Shown: positions 1 to 12,185, counted from the first letter of the stretch. The stretch: 64,000 bases of DNA from Anoplopoma fimbria (GCF_027596085.1 NC_072458.1:16157256-16221255); one strand, 5' to 3'. The notes: generated by a model from the letters alone, not told the origin. Program-made: numbers and translations.

Positions 1-1370
1 GTCTCCTCCAAAACACTTAGAGAAGGCGAAAGCCACTGCTGCGTGGCTCCTCGCCGCGGTGGGGACAAAGAAACCACCTCACTTGTGGAGCTCTGTATCC
101 CTAATCATCATCAGCCTCCATTGCTACCAATGGGAAGGACAGGGAGCCAGGACAAGAGCTGAGCCAGTGGACTCTTGCCGTCACAGCAGGCTTTGTCCCA
201 GCTGACATTGAACAAAGTCTCCACATTGACTCCCTATTGACATCGGGAAGTGGGGAGGACTTTCCACATTTTCCGTCACTGACTAAATAGGCATATGTTC
301 AGACTGCACCTTGGCCCAAAAAATTATGATCTTAAAAAAACTCATCTTTAAAAGTAGCACTTGACATTGTTCGGCAGTTTTTGTGACTTTTTGGGTTGTA
401 TCCATTTGGTTGAAGGTTGTTAATGTCAGTCGCTTCGGATAAAAGCGCGAGCTGAAGACTTTTCCAGTTTGGAAACTTCATGATTTGACACAAGTAGGAT
501 ATTTTGTTGTTCAATTGTTTAAATTAGTCTGGAAGTGTTGTCACAGCAACAAATCCTTAAACTTAAACATGGAAAAGTGCAGGCTTAATGACAATTAACT
601 GATCATGACAAAGACTATTTTAGTGTGAACCACATACTATAATTTTCTAATAGAAATGGCTCACTTTCTTAGATTCATAACAAAAAAGTGATCATTTTAT
701 ATAAGACATGCAAATTGTTTTGAGATCATTATCAGCTCAATTTTCATTAGGGCTAGTAACCTAAACATATACATGATAAAATAAACAACAAATTATGGTT
801 TTGGATAATGTGAGCTAAATGAAATAAACTTCAACTAAACTACTAAACTAAACTCTTACTGTAAGAATCCAGAATATAGCATATTGTTTGACAGGAAAAT
901 GGGAATTTGACATATTCAAGTGTTTAACAGTGAAGAAAGCAAACAGCTGAAATGTGTAGAGCGCAATGTAGAACAAATGACACAAGTAAAAATGCTGGAA
1001 CATAAAATGAGATTTATGTCTATAAATAGATCGCCCCAATGCATGATGGGAGAGTTTCCAACACATCTACCTCATGAAACTGCAAGCACGTGATCAGCAG
1101 TCAGTTAATCATATGAATGCTGGTTATGGTTTTCAAATCTCTACTCATTTAACCTTTATTTCAAATAAGACCACATAGTTATAAAATATTACTTAATCCA
1201 GGATCAACAAATCAATCCTCAAATTGTGTTGAAAGTACCAAATAAACTGGATGAGCAGAACCATGATTATTTAGCATGATAACCTGATTTAGAACTTGGG
1301 TTGGGCCGGTTTCCCTATTTTTCTTAGTCTGACTGGATCCCATTGTATGGCATCTGTGTTCATTACCCAC
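1..1370 (-). other. Tropomyosin intron 1 (partial), no coding exon seen
   Basis: This stretch lies downstream, in the minus-strand sense, of the tropomyosin first-exon splice donor and should be intronic. I looked for the conserved second tropomyosin exon and did not find it, so it lies beyond the left edge. Bases 1-280 are more GC-rich than the AT-rich remainder and could hold regulatory sequence, but no specific site is recognisable. Confidence 0.5.
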
Positions 1371-1484
1371 CTGCTTGCTTCTGTCTTCGGCTGCTTTCTT
1401 GTCTGCTTCAGCTTGTTCAGCCTGGTCCAGTGCATTCTCCTTGTCCAACTTTAGCATGAGCATCTTCTTTTTGATGGCCTCCAT
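1371..1484 (-). CDS. tpm3: Tropomyosin, first coding exon (exon 1a, striated/high-Mr type)
   Basis: The minus strand reads ATG followed by 38 codons beginning [20 protein letters not shown] and ending AEDRSKQ, then a GTGGGT splice donor at 1365-1370. Tropomyosin is the actin-binding coiled-coil dimer of thin filaments. Exon 1a encodes exactly 38 residues in vertebrate TPM genes, and the heptad pattern is intact. Starting with Met-Glu rather than Met-Asp suits TPM3 or TPM4. The neighbouring arhgef2, near TPM3 in human 1q21-22, favours tpm3, but the paralogue is inferred. Two residues differ from the usual vertebrate sequence: Leu9 (usually Gln) and Gln21 (usually Arg). The remaining exons lie outside the window. 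Confidence 0.85.
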
Positions 1485-1597
1485 TTCGGCTGAGGTTTCG
1501 CTTATGGGTTTTTGCAGAAGTGTAGAGATAGGAAGACGAACAGACAACCTGAGAGCCTGGTGGAGACACTAAACTCTGACAAAGATAGAGGGAGGGC

Positions 1598-1605
1598 ATT
1601 TATAT
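1598..1605 (-). promoter_or_regulatory. TATA box of the tropomyosin promoter
   Basis: The minus strand reads ATATAAAT here, 114 bp upstream of the tropomyosin ATG. A start site 25-30 bp downstream would fall near 1570 and give a 5' UTR of about 85 nt in the first exon. An E-box-like CACATG lies near 1718. A TATA promoter suits a muscle-type exon 1a transcript. The start site itself is inferred. Confidence 0.5.
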
Positions 1606-2230
1606 GACAGAGGAGGAGACACTCCCACTACTAAGCCCCTCAACCCACACACGAGCGCACCCTCCTCTATCTTCCAGAATCACCATTCAAATGAGAAGCA
1701 AACCCGCACACTATCAACATGTGATTGCATGTATGTTTTCATGCTTGGAAACTGAAATAGCTCAGCATCCCACCATTCGATGCACTGTAAGTCTGGCCTG
1801 TGCCTTGTGATGTGGCTTCTAAAGTTAAGAAAACATCGGGAATAATAGAAAGATAACTTTTGTTTTCCCTGCATTGGATCAAAATAGTTTATCCATTATG
1901 AAGTAGGCTGAGCTACAAGACATGACAAAAGAAAATGCTTTTGTCTTTTCTGTCTGACACACACTGCTCAAATTACAGACCAGTTATAGGTCAGATGTTA
2001 GTCATAGAAATAAAATGGCCAGTAACTTGTGGCTTTGTGATTGTCTTTAGTCAATGTGTTATCTTAATAATGTTTCGCGGTCAGTTGATTCTTCTTCCTC
2101 TACTACTCTTTTTCTTCAAAATACTCATGATAAAAAGTGCGTTGTAACAGGTTTGGAGATTCAATTGTACTTTTTGGTCACCAGGCAGTTAAACAACAGC
2201 TGTTGCTGCCATTAAGTGAGCAGAGCACTA
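1606..2230. other. Upstream flank of tropomyosin, no gene seen
   Basis: No convincing coding, RNA or repeat feature is visible. Part of it may be proximal regulatory sequence of the tropomyosin promoter. Confidence 0.3.
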
Positions 2231-2545
2231 GGGGGCAACTGTGGCTCAGAAGGTAGAGTGGGTGGTCCCTCAATCAGACGATCGTCAGTTTGGTCCGAGG
2301 CTCGTCTAGTCCGTGTGTCCATGTGTCCTTGTGCAAGACACTTAACCCCAAATTGCTCCTGTGTCTGTGCTGTATCAATGGGTCTAAATTCTTAGTTAGT
2401 CCTGATGGGCAGGTGGCCCCTTGCATGGTAGCCCCTGTCATCACCGTATGAAAGGGTGGGAATGGGTGAAGGACATGTAGTGTTAGAGTGCTTTGAGTGG
2501 GCGGAAGACTAGAAAAGCGTTATACAAGTACAAGGCCATTTACAA
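2231..2545 (+). mobile_element. tRNA-derived SINE (family B tail)
   Basis: It begins with a box-A-like head (GTGGCTCAGAAGGTAGAG), followed by a degenerate box B region and the motif CAAGACACTTAACCCCAAAT. A central CTGATGGGCAGGTGG block follows, and the tail is GACTAGAAAAGCG then ATACAAGTACAAG. The same architecture recurs at least eight more times in this window on both strands. This is the layout of fish V-SINE-type elements; the family name is inferred. Confidence 0.7.
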
Positions 2546-4819
2546 TTTATAGTGAAAGCCAGGTGACATGCGATTGAGTCACCAAATCTGTTGAAGGAGT
2601 AATATATGATACGCATGCATGCAGTACATGTACGTGCATGTACATGCATGTGAGCGTGTTCTACTGGTTAGCTCACGGCCGCCACTCAGCACTGCTCTCA
2701 TACAGTGGTTATGGCTGATAATGCCTTCTTGACAGACAGCATTATTGTAGCACCCACAGGTAAACACTGTTAGCAAGGTTAGCTACAAGCCGCCAGCTCA
2801 GGCATGTGTTAGGAGACGTTAAACGGTAATCAAAATGCTCCCTATCTTGTTTTATGCCCCTTTAATGGGGTGGGCAATATGGATTATATATTCTGTCACA
2901 ATACATGTAATATTTTGGAGGACCAACAATTTATGTAGTAGACAAAAACAGTCCCACTCTAAGGTCCATTTAGTAGTGGTCTGGGATCATCTGTGCTCGG
3001 GGTTTGCCAAGACCTACAAGTGAACAAGATTTTTGAGATTGCTGTGAATTTAACCTGATTAAGTGACTAAAACCACTTAGTAAGGTTAAGTAAAAGATAG
3101 TGGTTGATGTTAACCTAACTGACAGACGACTCACATCACCATTGAGTGACAAGTCAAGTCACAAGCAACTCGCGTGATAATGACACAAATGACTCCGCTA
3201 ACAATATGTTTACTTTCACACGGGAAACGAACACCGAACTGTTGGCTGAGAGTTCTCTTCCCTCTTTGGATAGAGTAACTCTATGGGGCTTTTATTTTGA
3301 AAAAAAAACAGCCTCGTCCTGGGTTCCCAGTTAAGATACAGTGCGTTTCTCAAAGTCAAGGAAGGATCCTTCAGCAGCTGTATTTCAGGATGCTACGTCG
3401 TTGAATTCCGCCGAAGGCTCCAATGTGGAGGATCCTTTAAATTCTTCTAAAGGATGCATGTGTGTATCCTCCACGCTCCTAAAACACCCATAATCCTATG
3501 CCCACCATGTATTTCCTGACCCCGATTTGGAAACAGTGGAAATATGCTTTAAACTAAATAAATAACCAGAAATGAATCTTCTCAGTAAACATTGAGTCCT
3601 AGGGGGCAGTTGCTTTGACAGGGTTCAGACCTTTGAATCCGCCCACTCCACCATGTTCGAGTTGACTTATGCGTCTGGCAGCGTGACATGAAATGCCGAT
3701 TTTCCATTAAAAAGTAATCAATAATAATCAATAGTAATCAATAAGCGCAGCTGGCAGACTAACCATTAGCCAATTAGCCCCAGGGGCGGGACTAACAACT
3801 TTGTCAAGCTGATGTCAACGGTTGTCATCCGTGCGGCGAAACCAAGATGTAGTAATAACAACAATGGTGACCGCTTCAGAAGACACTGACACTGACAGTC
3901 CCTCTAGTTTTCTTTACTCTCCTTTACCTGATTTGTGTCTATAAGCTCTGACTGCTACCTCTTTACAAAACATTGTGAATCTTCAACCCTTAAAATAATC
4001 CAAAACATTTACACAAATACAGAACACAGAATAGTAGCCAGATCTATATGAGAGATCACCAAAACATCTCTGAATCCTTCACTCAGTGGCCTTGCTTTCG
4101 CATTTGTGCTGCTTAATAATAGTTTTGGAAACAGAGTAAAGTCAGTATCAGTTTCTTTGAGACCCTGTTACTTTCAGGCACTTGTAAGGCGGTTTGATTC
4201 CATAAGAACATGTCTGTGACCAGCACAAGATATCCTTTGACCTTAAATTCCCTTAAATGACCTCTAATTATGTATGAAATGGGAAAATAGTGGACATAAG
4301 AGCAATTTATATATTTTTAAGAATATTTTACAGCTCCTTCTAACTCTAGCAATGAAGTCACCACTCTAGCTCGAGACCTTCCGTCCCATGCACGACCATT
4401 ATGAAATCTGAAACGATCTGAAAATTTAAAACGTAAGCTGCCATTCATTGGAACTGGCTTTTAAATAAGAAAGCTCAAAGCACTCATCTACAAAGAAGTA
4501 AAGGTCATATTAGAAGATTTTACTATTTTAGGGGTTGGATATTGAATCCCCAAAACAATACTTCACACATCCTTAAGTTAATGTTCATGTGAACCTCGAG
4601 ACTGAACCAAAGAAAGACAATAAAATTAAAGGGAAACTGCAGAGTCATGTTTCACATAGTCATTTGATCCATTATTTTCCCAAATATATGAATAACTTCA
4701 GATTTATAATTGATTGACTAATATGTGTCCAGTATGTTTTTCAGGTTATAACCACAGATGGATGGAGTCATTTCAACAATTTCACAGCAGAAGCCTTTCT
4801 TCATCATTCTCCTTAACTC
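2546..4819. other. Intergenic, AT-rich, no gene seen
   Basis: No supported gene. Bases 2645-2690 resemble 59825-59875 (see findings). Around 3345-3480 a sequence starting CAGTGCGTTTCTCAAAG looks like one end of a degraded DNA transposon, but no partner end was found. Three tandem copies of a TAATCAATA-type motif lie near 3715-3745. Confidence 0.3.
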
Positions 4820-5138
4820 TTTACATTACATTACATTACAGTCATTTATCCAAAGCGACTTACAATCAGTAGCTCAAAGCTTATATTACATATCATTACA
4901 TATCATTCACCCATTCACACACTGATGACAGGGCTACCATGCAAGGTGCCACCTGTCCATCAGACTCTAACTAACATTCATACAACATCCAGTCCACACC
5001 GATGGCAAGCCTTCGGGAGCAACTTGGGGTTAAGTGTCTTGCTCAAGGACACATCGACTGCCGAGGCCGGGTATCGAACCGCCGCTCCTCTGAATGGAGA
5101 ACAACCCTGCTCTCCACTGCGCCACAGCCGCCCAGGAC
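4820..5138 (-). mobile_element. tRNA-derived SINE with L2-type tail (family A)
   Basis: On the minus strand it runs from a head GGCGGCTGTGGCGCAGTGG, through box B (GGTTCGATACCCGG) and the conserved GACACTTAACCCC motif, to a tail containing AGTCGCTTTGGATAAA and ending in (ATGTA)n. The tail matches the L2 3' end at 44699-44752. The internal RNA polymerase III boxes are recognisable. Confidence 0.75.
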
Positions 5139-6059
5139 CTTTAGGACTGACAAGTGCCTGGAATGGTTGACAATTCTGTTCACTAAAAATTACTAGAGAC
5201 TTCAAAGGCAAAAGGGCTGTGTCAGAAAAAATTATCCCAGGTCCATAACTTCAACAACATGCTTCTCATGTGTATGAAATAACTGTCAGGATTCTCCTTT
5301 GTGTTTGGAGAGTATTTCACGCATTTCATTTGTATAAACTGTCTTGTGATGAGGTGAGAGGTTTTGAGACAGAGCAAACACAATACAAAGTGACTCAGAG
5401 GAGGAATGGCCATCCTGTAACCCTACTCCATCCCCTGGCCTGTAATGCCTATAATTGGATTTCTCATGGGGATGGACAGAGTACAGGGACGACGGGGGGA
5501 CTATGTCAGTTATTCCCTGCTCTAGGCCCCAGCTGGTTATTAATAAACATCTTTTGGCTGACATTGTCTAAAGGATTAGAATAAGAAACTAGCTGCAAAC
5601 ACAAATAGGCAGAGATGATCGCAAAGAGAAAGGAGCCGAATTCTATGTGAAGTTTTTTACTGTGTTTCAAAAGGACTAGCAAAACTCTATGACATTCTGG
5701 AAAATACAAACTAACAGTGAGATGAGAAGGTTGATATATGTTTCCCCTCTGTGTAACTGTGGGTTGGTGTGTTGAACAGTGACCTTTTCTATTATGGGCT
5801 CTGACCAGTGTGGCCTGATGCTCATATGCTGTATATGGTGACAGAATTAAGGGCAAGAGGCTATGTAATTCTAGGAGTTGTTTAGCATTCATTGTTAGAA
5901 TGTGTGAAACATCTTATCTTCACAGTCTGTTTCAATAACTACTCAGGCGGTTGCTGTTGGAAGCTTTTCAGGCTGTCATGTTTCATGATTTTGCATTCAT
6001 AACATCATTAGTACTGAATCTATTTGTATTTAGTTAGTTCTGAAAAAAAAGGTTTAAAA
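5139..6059. other. Intergenic, no gene seen
   Basis: Several open frames occur on both strands, but none shows a recognisable domain, splice structure or codon pattern. I treat them as chance ORFs. Confidence 0.3.
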
Positions 6060-6290
6060 AAACCTTATTGCATCAATCTTAGCTTCCCTTCATTGGCTCC
6101 CAATTCACGTTAGAACTGACTTTAAGGTGCAACTAATGACATATACATTTCTCTTTTAGTGCTGTGTGCTAATACAAGAATATACAGAGTAAAATAAGTC
6201 AGCTGGTTGCAGGGCCCCTTCCTCTAGAATAATCTCCCTGCTGACATCAGACAGTCTGACTCTATAGAGGCTTCTAACACGGCTCCAAAT
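6060..6290 (+). mobile_element. L2 LINE 3'-ORF relic
   Basis: Broken-frame translation gives the L2 reverse-transcriptase C-terminal pattern (a leucine/tryptophan-type SLPFIGSQFTLEL stretch, then a W/NNLPADIRQ-like motif near 6230). It is interrupted by stops and small deletions, so this is a short, old L2 fragment. Confidence 0.45.
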
Positions 6291-6496
6291 GGATGGTAGT
6301 TCAAGTTATGAAGCATACACAGTACACACAAATTGGATCAGGTTAGTCTCAATATTAATGAATGCACATGAAGGATTCATAAATTCTTATTCAGATTTAC
6401 ATCGAAATGACTCTCTGCGAAAACTATTTTCAATACACACAGAAAATATTTCTTGTTTTAAACTAAATGTAATAGAAATCCACAAATATAAGCATT

Positions 6497-7660
6497 TTAA
6501 GGCCCAGTGTGTAAGATTAGGTGGCATCTGGTGTTGAGTTGCAGATTGGAACCAACCTCTGCTCAGCCCTAACTTTCTAGGACCGTTGGACAACTACGGT
6601 GGTTTTCAGGTAGAGAGAGTTATATTTAGGATTTTATTACTACTAGGAGCTGCTCTGATCAATACTCTGTTCTTTTTAATGACTAAATGATTGTTTTTAA
6701 ACATATAAAGGATTTTAAAAAATACTAATTCTGAACAGGATTAGAATTTATATTTAAAATATATCTAAATATGGTTTCTAGAGCAGCAACAGTAATGTTT
6801 ACAACAGCAAAGTTACATATAAGTCAGTACTATCTCACTGGAAACAAATGTAAAATGTAAAGAAAATGAATAACATTTCTGATTGAAGTTTATAAAGAAT
6901 GAAGAACACAGACATCAATCAGTACCAGTAATTCCTCCTGTCTTCTGTCCTCTTGTACTCCTGTCCTCTGTCCTCCTGGCTGCTTTCTCTCAGCCAGTAA
7001 AGAAGTTTACAAAAAATAAGCTTTTGGCCGATCGTGCGTGCTGTGCTTGTGTAAATATAGCGCCGATGGCCGACTGAATTAGGTTTCACTTTTGTTTACA
7101 TGATCACAGATGTATTTTTTTACTCGCAAATATTTTATTTCACGTACAGTAACAAGCGTAGTTGTGCACTCTTTAACTAAAGTATCCTTTATTTCACCTG
7201 GTTCACTTTACCACAGCAGCCTCTCTGCTCGTGCCTCGTTTGTGTCTATGTGTGTTTGTGCCTATGTGTGTTCATGTGTGTATAGTTGCAGGATCTTAGC
7301 CCAACAGAGAGAGCAGAAAAAATGTGCGCTGGCGCTTGATAATAATTGACACCAAAACATCAAAAAATACTAATAAAAAGCACCAGTAACGTCAGGGTTT
7401 ATCAATCCTTCTTTCAGATAACGTAAAAGCAAAAGGGTCTCGTAAGAGCCAGTGTCCGCTCTGGGCTGCTGTAGAAACATGCCGGACTCTGTTGTAGATG
7501 ACCTGCTCCCTAATTAGATAAAAATGACTTTTTCTAAGCTAAGGTAAACACTATGATTCTTAGTTTCAGGTGATTATACACTGCTTAAAACTTAGTAATG
7601 AATATTGTATTCCATTGCTGCCAATTAATCCCCATAAATGTTACACACCGTTCGTTTAAA
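6497..7660. mobile_element. Non-autonomous DNA transposon (fish hAT-type MITE family, expanded)
   Basis: The left end TTAAGGCCCAGTGTGTAAGA and the right end, with ...GTTACACACCGTTCGTTTAA, form imperfect terminal inverted repeats. Inside the right half are stretches I recognise from an abundant fish MITE: CATGCCGGACTCTGTTGTAG, CAGGTGATTATACACTG and TTCCATTGCTGCCAATTAAT. It carries no transposase. At about 1.16 kb it is longer than the family's usual few hundred bp, so it probably contains further insertions between 6800 and 7400. Superfamily assignment is inferred. Confidence 0.55.
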
Positions 7661-9285
7661 TAGTTTAGAAATTTTCATCTAAAACATATTTTTATGTTGT
7701 TACATTATACATAAACTAGTGAACTTGCATTTACAAATGGATTGTCATTTGTGAACTGCACTGCGTTTGGTTGGGGTGTTTTTAGACTCTCCTTTTGTCA
7801 CTCCCAGGTAAATATTGACTGAACTTGAAACCCAGATATGAAGGATACACTGGCAAACAAGCTAGCCAACATTTGCTAACGCTGAAGAGACAGCAAGTGC
7901 TCTTACCGACAGTGGCAGGTGTATGGTACGGCAGTGGTAACCCCCCCCCAAAAAAAAAATACTAAAAAAATAAATATAAGGTGGCTCTTAGATTCACTCT
8001 AAAGTCCAGTGTTCTCAACCCAACACATTGCTGGAGGGTCCGTTCTATCTTTTGTGTAGTCTCTCTGCTCTCCAGGTATATGGCCCAGGTCCTACCTGGA
8101 CATCTTCCTGGTTCCATTTTCTTCATTTATGTTCACAATATCTGTTGGCATAATATTGTCATTCTGATTGCTGTAATTTTCTATTCAACCATTATGTATG
8201 CCCACGAATCCTTTGCAGGGCCTCAGAGGCTGGCTGACAGGGCAGTCACATGTAGACAGACAACCGACACACTGTCAGGCATCTAGAGTCACCAGGTAAC
8301 TCAACCTTATGTCTTGTTCTGTGAGAGAACATGAAAGCACACAGAAGGTTCCAACCCAGAAGCGACAGTGCGAACCACTGCACTATTGTAATTTCATTAA
8401 AGTATTGTGCATTAACAAAATATTGTAATCTCTGTTTGTGCACATCATTAGACAACGTCCCTGTGAGGTGAATCAATAAACAGAACTCTATAAATGGTAT
8501 CGTCATCAGTCTTCTTTTACTTGTCTCCAGATAAGAAATACATTCTTCAACACAGATACATTTTGTAGGACATGATTTTATTTTTTCATTTGGTATTACA
8601 TGAATGACAAAAGGTTGTACAACAGTAAGTACAGCCCTTGTTTTAGGTTCGGCCTTGCAGTGTCACTGACAATTAAAGCATCTGCTGACTTCATAATACC
8701 TTACCCACGTCATTACTATGTTGGCTTTGAACAGTATTTGCCATCTAATATTGTTTTCACCCTGCCTTTTAAGGCAGAGAGATGTCACTCTGAGAGATTG
8801 AAGCCTAAAATACATTTAGCAGAAAAGTAGACACGCCATCGCAAAATTCTAATATAAGGATAACTGTGGAAAGTTCACAATCATTTTTCAGCCAGAGAAA
8901 CATTTGCAAATCTCAAAATCGTGTTCAAACAACATTTACATTTAAATCCACTAAAAAGCTATATTCTGAATATTATATTACATTCATTTGGCAGACAGAG
9001 TTGAGTTTGTCTGCTCCTTCTTTGTGTTACTCTACTGCAATCAGTCAGTTCTAACATACAATACAAACTGTTAAGAAGAAAAACACAGTAAATCTAAAAG
9101 CTATTTCCTATTGCAGTAGTAAGAAAATGGAGAGGTTAGGTTTGATAACATGCAAAACAATCAAGCCAAGCAGATTCCTGACTATCTATAAAATCATTTA
9201 AATCATTCAAATGTAAAGCCCCTATAAGTTTCCAGAACTGTGTTCCAGAACTCTGCACTATTTCTGCCCATGGAACACCTCCTGG
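7661..9285. other. Intergenic, no gene seen
   Basis: No gene recognised. A minus-strand AATAAA-type signal near 8577-8583 could be a distal poly(A) site of arhgef2, and a plus-strand AATAAA lies near 8474. Neither can be tied to a transcript from sequence alone. A short poly-C/poly-A run lies at about 7941-7959. Confidence 0.25.
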
Positions 9286-9405
9286 CTGTAACACTGAGGG
9301 AAGGACAGAGGATGTCGCATGTGCACAGATTGTAAAGCCCTCTGAGGCAAATTTGTAATTTGTGATTCTGGGCTATACAAAATAAACTGAATTGAATTGA
9401 ATTGA
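9286..9405 (+). mobile_element. L2 LINE 3'-UTR fragment
   Basis: It contains AGATTGTAAAGCCCTCTGAG, then TGATTCTGGGCTATACAAAA and a terminal (ATTGA)n tail. Near-identical blocks occur at 12480-12945, 35337-35465 (inverted), 35640-35812 and 59395-59640, which marks it as a dispersed LINE 3' end. Confidence 0.65.
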
Positions 9406-10911
9406 AAACTGAACACTCATTTCAACTGAAGCTGATGGAGGATCTTCTGAGGAGCACTGCTATGTCTTTGAACAAATACATAATCTATCCATCCAGGTTT
9501 TAGGACTAACATCAGCAGACATAAACAAGTTGAAGTTTATGAAATGCTGGACTCATGAATTACATTGTCAAAATACATTTTGCATACGATTTACCTACAA
9601 ATGCATTTAAAATAATATTACGTCTCTGACAGAGCCAAGTATTTAAGTGCGCTCTGATGAACCTCAATCCACAGCAGTCTTAATGCACACGCAGTTATTT
9701 AAGTAAATAATTTAGAAATTCAGCAGGTGTGAGTATTGGGATGAAAACTTTTAGGGTGGAAGTTCAGTTAGATGATGGGACAACCACTGTCTCTCTCCTA
9801 CCAATATAAAATGATGATTCAACCAGTACCTTAACTATAGCGTAGAAGACCAAATTACAGACCTATGAATCATAACTGACCTATAAACTGGTTTTAATCA
9901 TAATGATATTATGTTGTTTAGTTTCGAGGACTTCTTGTCAGGGATGGTATAATGACCTCAGGACTGTATGAAACCAAAAATTCAACATCCACTTGTTTTT
10001 ATTTACGTCCGTAAATTAAATAACGTAACAAAAACATATATATATTTTTTAAGCCAAACCATGATGTTTTACTAAACTAAACTAAAGTTTTGATTCATAT
10101 ACATTTTGTTTGGATTGGCAGCGTTTAAAACTGGGACTGTAATCCTGGAGAAAATACATTTCCTTCTAAATGTAATTGAGAGTTGGAATTGAGAAGCTGA
10201 GAAGAGCTGTAGATTCAGCTGATAACCACCAGCATTTTCACACCTTTTTCAATGGATCAGTTGATACATAGTGATTATGAACATATTGATTATAGCTGCT
10301 CAAAGCCTTAAATCTGAGAAGAGGGCACAAAAGCCTTTTCTGGATCCACAGAGTGGCAGTGACATAAGTTCATGCTCAGGCCATAGTGACGCCAGACCTC
10401 AGCAATGGTAAATGGTTTCATAAGTGACTGACATAGCTGTTATTTTTAGAAGTTACAACTTCTACTTTAAGATCTGACAGGGACAAACCATAATGAGATA
10501 AGCATTGTAAAAGCAGCAGTTATTGCAGGGCAAATGTATTGGATTGCTTTACATTTTTGGTGGTTATGTATTTTTTTTCCGGGTATTTCAGTGTGTTGCT
10601 GTCTTAAGGGCCTTTATGGCAGTATTGAATTCAGTTATTTTTGAATGTTTGAAGATTAGAAAATGCTCATGTTGAAAACATGAGCATTTTTAACAACCCA
10701 AGTGGTGGTAATAAATCATCAAACAATCCATAGAATGACTGAACAATTAAAAAACAACTCACTGTCACAAGCCATTTACTGAAAACCAAAGCAGCTAAAT
10801 AAACATTAAGACTTGCAGAAAAGATAGACATGCTGATTGTAGGAATCAATCTGTTTCTATCATAGTCAACTATAGCTATAAGCTCTTTATTACTGTGAAA
10901 CATGGCGAGAA
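9406..10911 (-). other. Likely arhgef2 3'-UTR region plus flank
   Basis: This lies directly downstream, in the minus-strand sense, of the arhgef2 stop codon. Minus-strand AATAAA candidates occur at 10886-10891, only about 20 nt after the stop, and near 9995. A perfect stem-loop lies at 10660-10690. The true 3' end cannot be fixed from sequence. Confidence 0.35.
10660..10690. repeat. Perfect hairpin, 14-bp stem and 3-nt loop
   Basis: The arms AAAATGCTCATGTT (660-673) and AACATGAGCATTTT (677-690) are exact reverse complements around a GAA loop. On the arhgef2 strand it lies 220-250 nt after the stop codon, so it would be a 3'-UTR stem-loop if the transcript extends that far. Confidence 0.8.
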
Positions 10912-10940
10912 TCAGATCTCCTCTGGAATATCTTGAAGGT
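10912..10940 (-). CDS. arhgef2: arhgef2 terminal coding exon
   Basis: After a strong acceptor (TCTCTTTTTCAG, 10941-10952) the minus strand reads two bases completing an Asp codon, then LQDIPEEI and TGA at 10912-10914. Human ARHGEF2 ends with a similar QDIPEE stretch plus about ten further residues, so the fish tail is slightly shorter. The phase (two bases needed) fits the preceding exon exactly. With 29 coding nt this exon is easy to miss. Its assignment rests on phase, acceptor quality and the QDIPEE match together. Confidence 0.7.
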
Positions 10941-11404
10941 CTGAAAAAGAGAGAACAAATCAAAATTCAGCCCTTGGTTCCCTTATAACTACGAGAGAAT
11001 AACATTTCATTGGTTTATTCGATAATCTGATGCATTTCAAGTTACAAACCAAAATTCTGATATTACATGATATCATGTGGGAAAGACAAAAATGTTCAAA
11101 GCTCACACATTGTAGCTTTGCTCTTTTTTGTTTTATTGTTCTCTGGCACTAATAATTTAATGTTTATTTAATAAGTATCCAAAAACAAACTTCTGAGTAT
11201 TTAATAACTGTAAATTCTAAATTGGTAGGCCCTTTATTTATATTGACTGTTGGGTGAACCAAGCATTTTTTCATTATTATTCTTTATTCATTATTTTATA
11301 TGTATGTATTTCATAAGCCTCCCTGTTTTGATCTATTCCTGGTTTGAGTTTGCTGTTTCTTGTTAACGTTAACTCAACACTTTTAATCACCAGCTGTAGT
11401 GCTG

Positions 11405-12185
11405 TCATGGACTGTGAACAGCATTTTACTTGGTAATGTTTCCAGTCAGGATGCTTTCTATTGCTCCTCTGTAAAAGTTAACAAGAACTTCACATAGGAA
11501 TTTCTCTTTAAGTTTCCTTCAGAAATTCAGCTGTTTATGAGGTTTCTTCACCAGCATGGAGATGTGTGAGGATCATGTCAGGTTGTTTGTCACCTCAGCT
11601 CCATTGATGTAAACAGGAGTGTGTGTGTCTTTGCCTCCTTTATTTTAAAACAACATTCATCTCCTTGGTTTTAGTGACGTTGAGCATTAGGTTGTTCTCT
11701 GTGCACACACAAAGATTGTTGATTTCCTCTCTATATGAAGTCTCATTGTTTTTTGTAACCCAAATGATGACTGTAGTGGCTTGTGCAAACTTCACAAGGA
11801 GTTCTCTTAACACTTGAGGTAGCAGTCATGGGTTTACAGTGTGAACAGGAGGGGGCTAAGCACACAGCCCTGGGAGGCTCCGGTGTTCTATACAACCAGT
11901 GCTATACAACCAGTTTCTCAAAGCACCTCATCAGAACGGAGGTAAGTCTCATTAAAACTGGACACTGCAGACGTTTTAGGTACAGGAACGATAGTGTCTG
12001 TTTTGAAGCAGAATGGAACACTCTCCTGTGACAGTGATGTGTTGAAAATATCAGTAATAACAGTTAGCTGGTGGGTACATGTTCTTAGTACATGGCCAGG
12101 GATGTTATCAGGTCCAGAGTTTTCCTCATATCAGCTGTCTGACTCTTTGTTGAGGGGATAACTTTGTAGCTTTCAGGAATGTCTG
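11405..12185 (-). mobile_element. LINE relic, antisense (same family as 62740-63530)
   Basis: The minus strand encodes fragments of a non-LTR reverse transcriptase C-terminal half. The segment near 11440-11490 reads VLVNFYRGAIESILTGN, matching the plus-strand relic near 63235-63280. Farther on, the antisense of GAPGAVC- and LSSLITTD-type stretches is recognisable. It has many stops and deletions. It sits in the last arhgef2 intron, in the same orientation as the gene. Confidence 0.55.

Noticed and set aside
2231..2545. Functional tRNA gene in SINE heads
   Set aside because: The box A and B matches are part of a 300-bp dispersed element, and no cloverleaf can be drawn from the diverged heads.
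3345..3480. Complete DNA transposon starting CAGTGCGTTTCTCAAAG
   Set aside because: No matching inverted end or target duplication was found nearby.
5506..5892. 128-codon minus-strand ORF
   Set aside because: No domain, no splice or promoter context and no repeat similarity. It is probably a chance ORF.
10667..10963. 98-codon minus-strand ORF with hydrophobic stretches
   Set aside because: The frame overlaps the arhgef2 terminal exon out of frame and runs through the hairpin. No family similarity was recognised.
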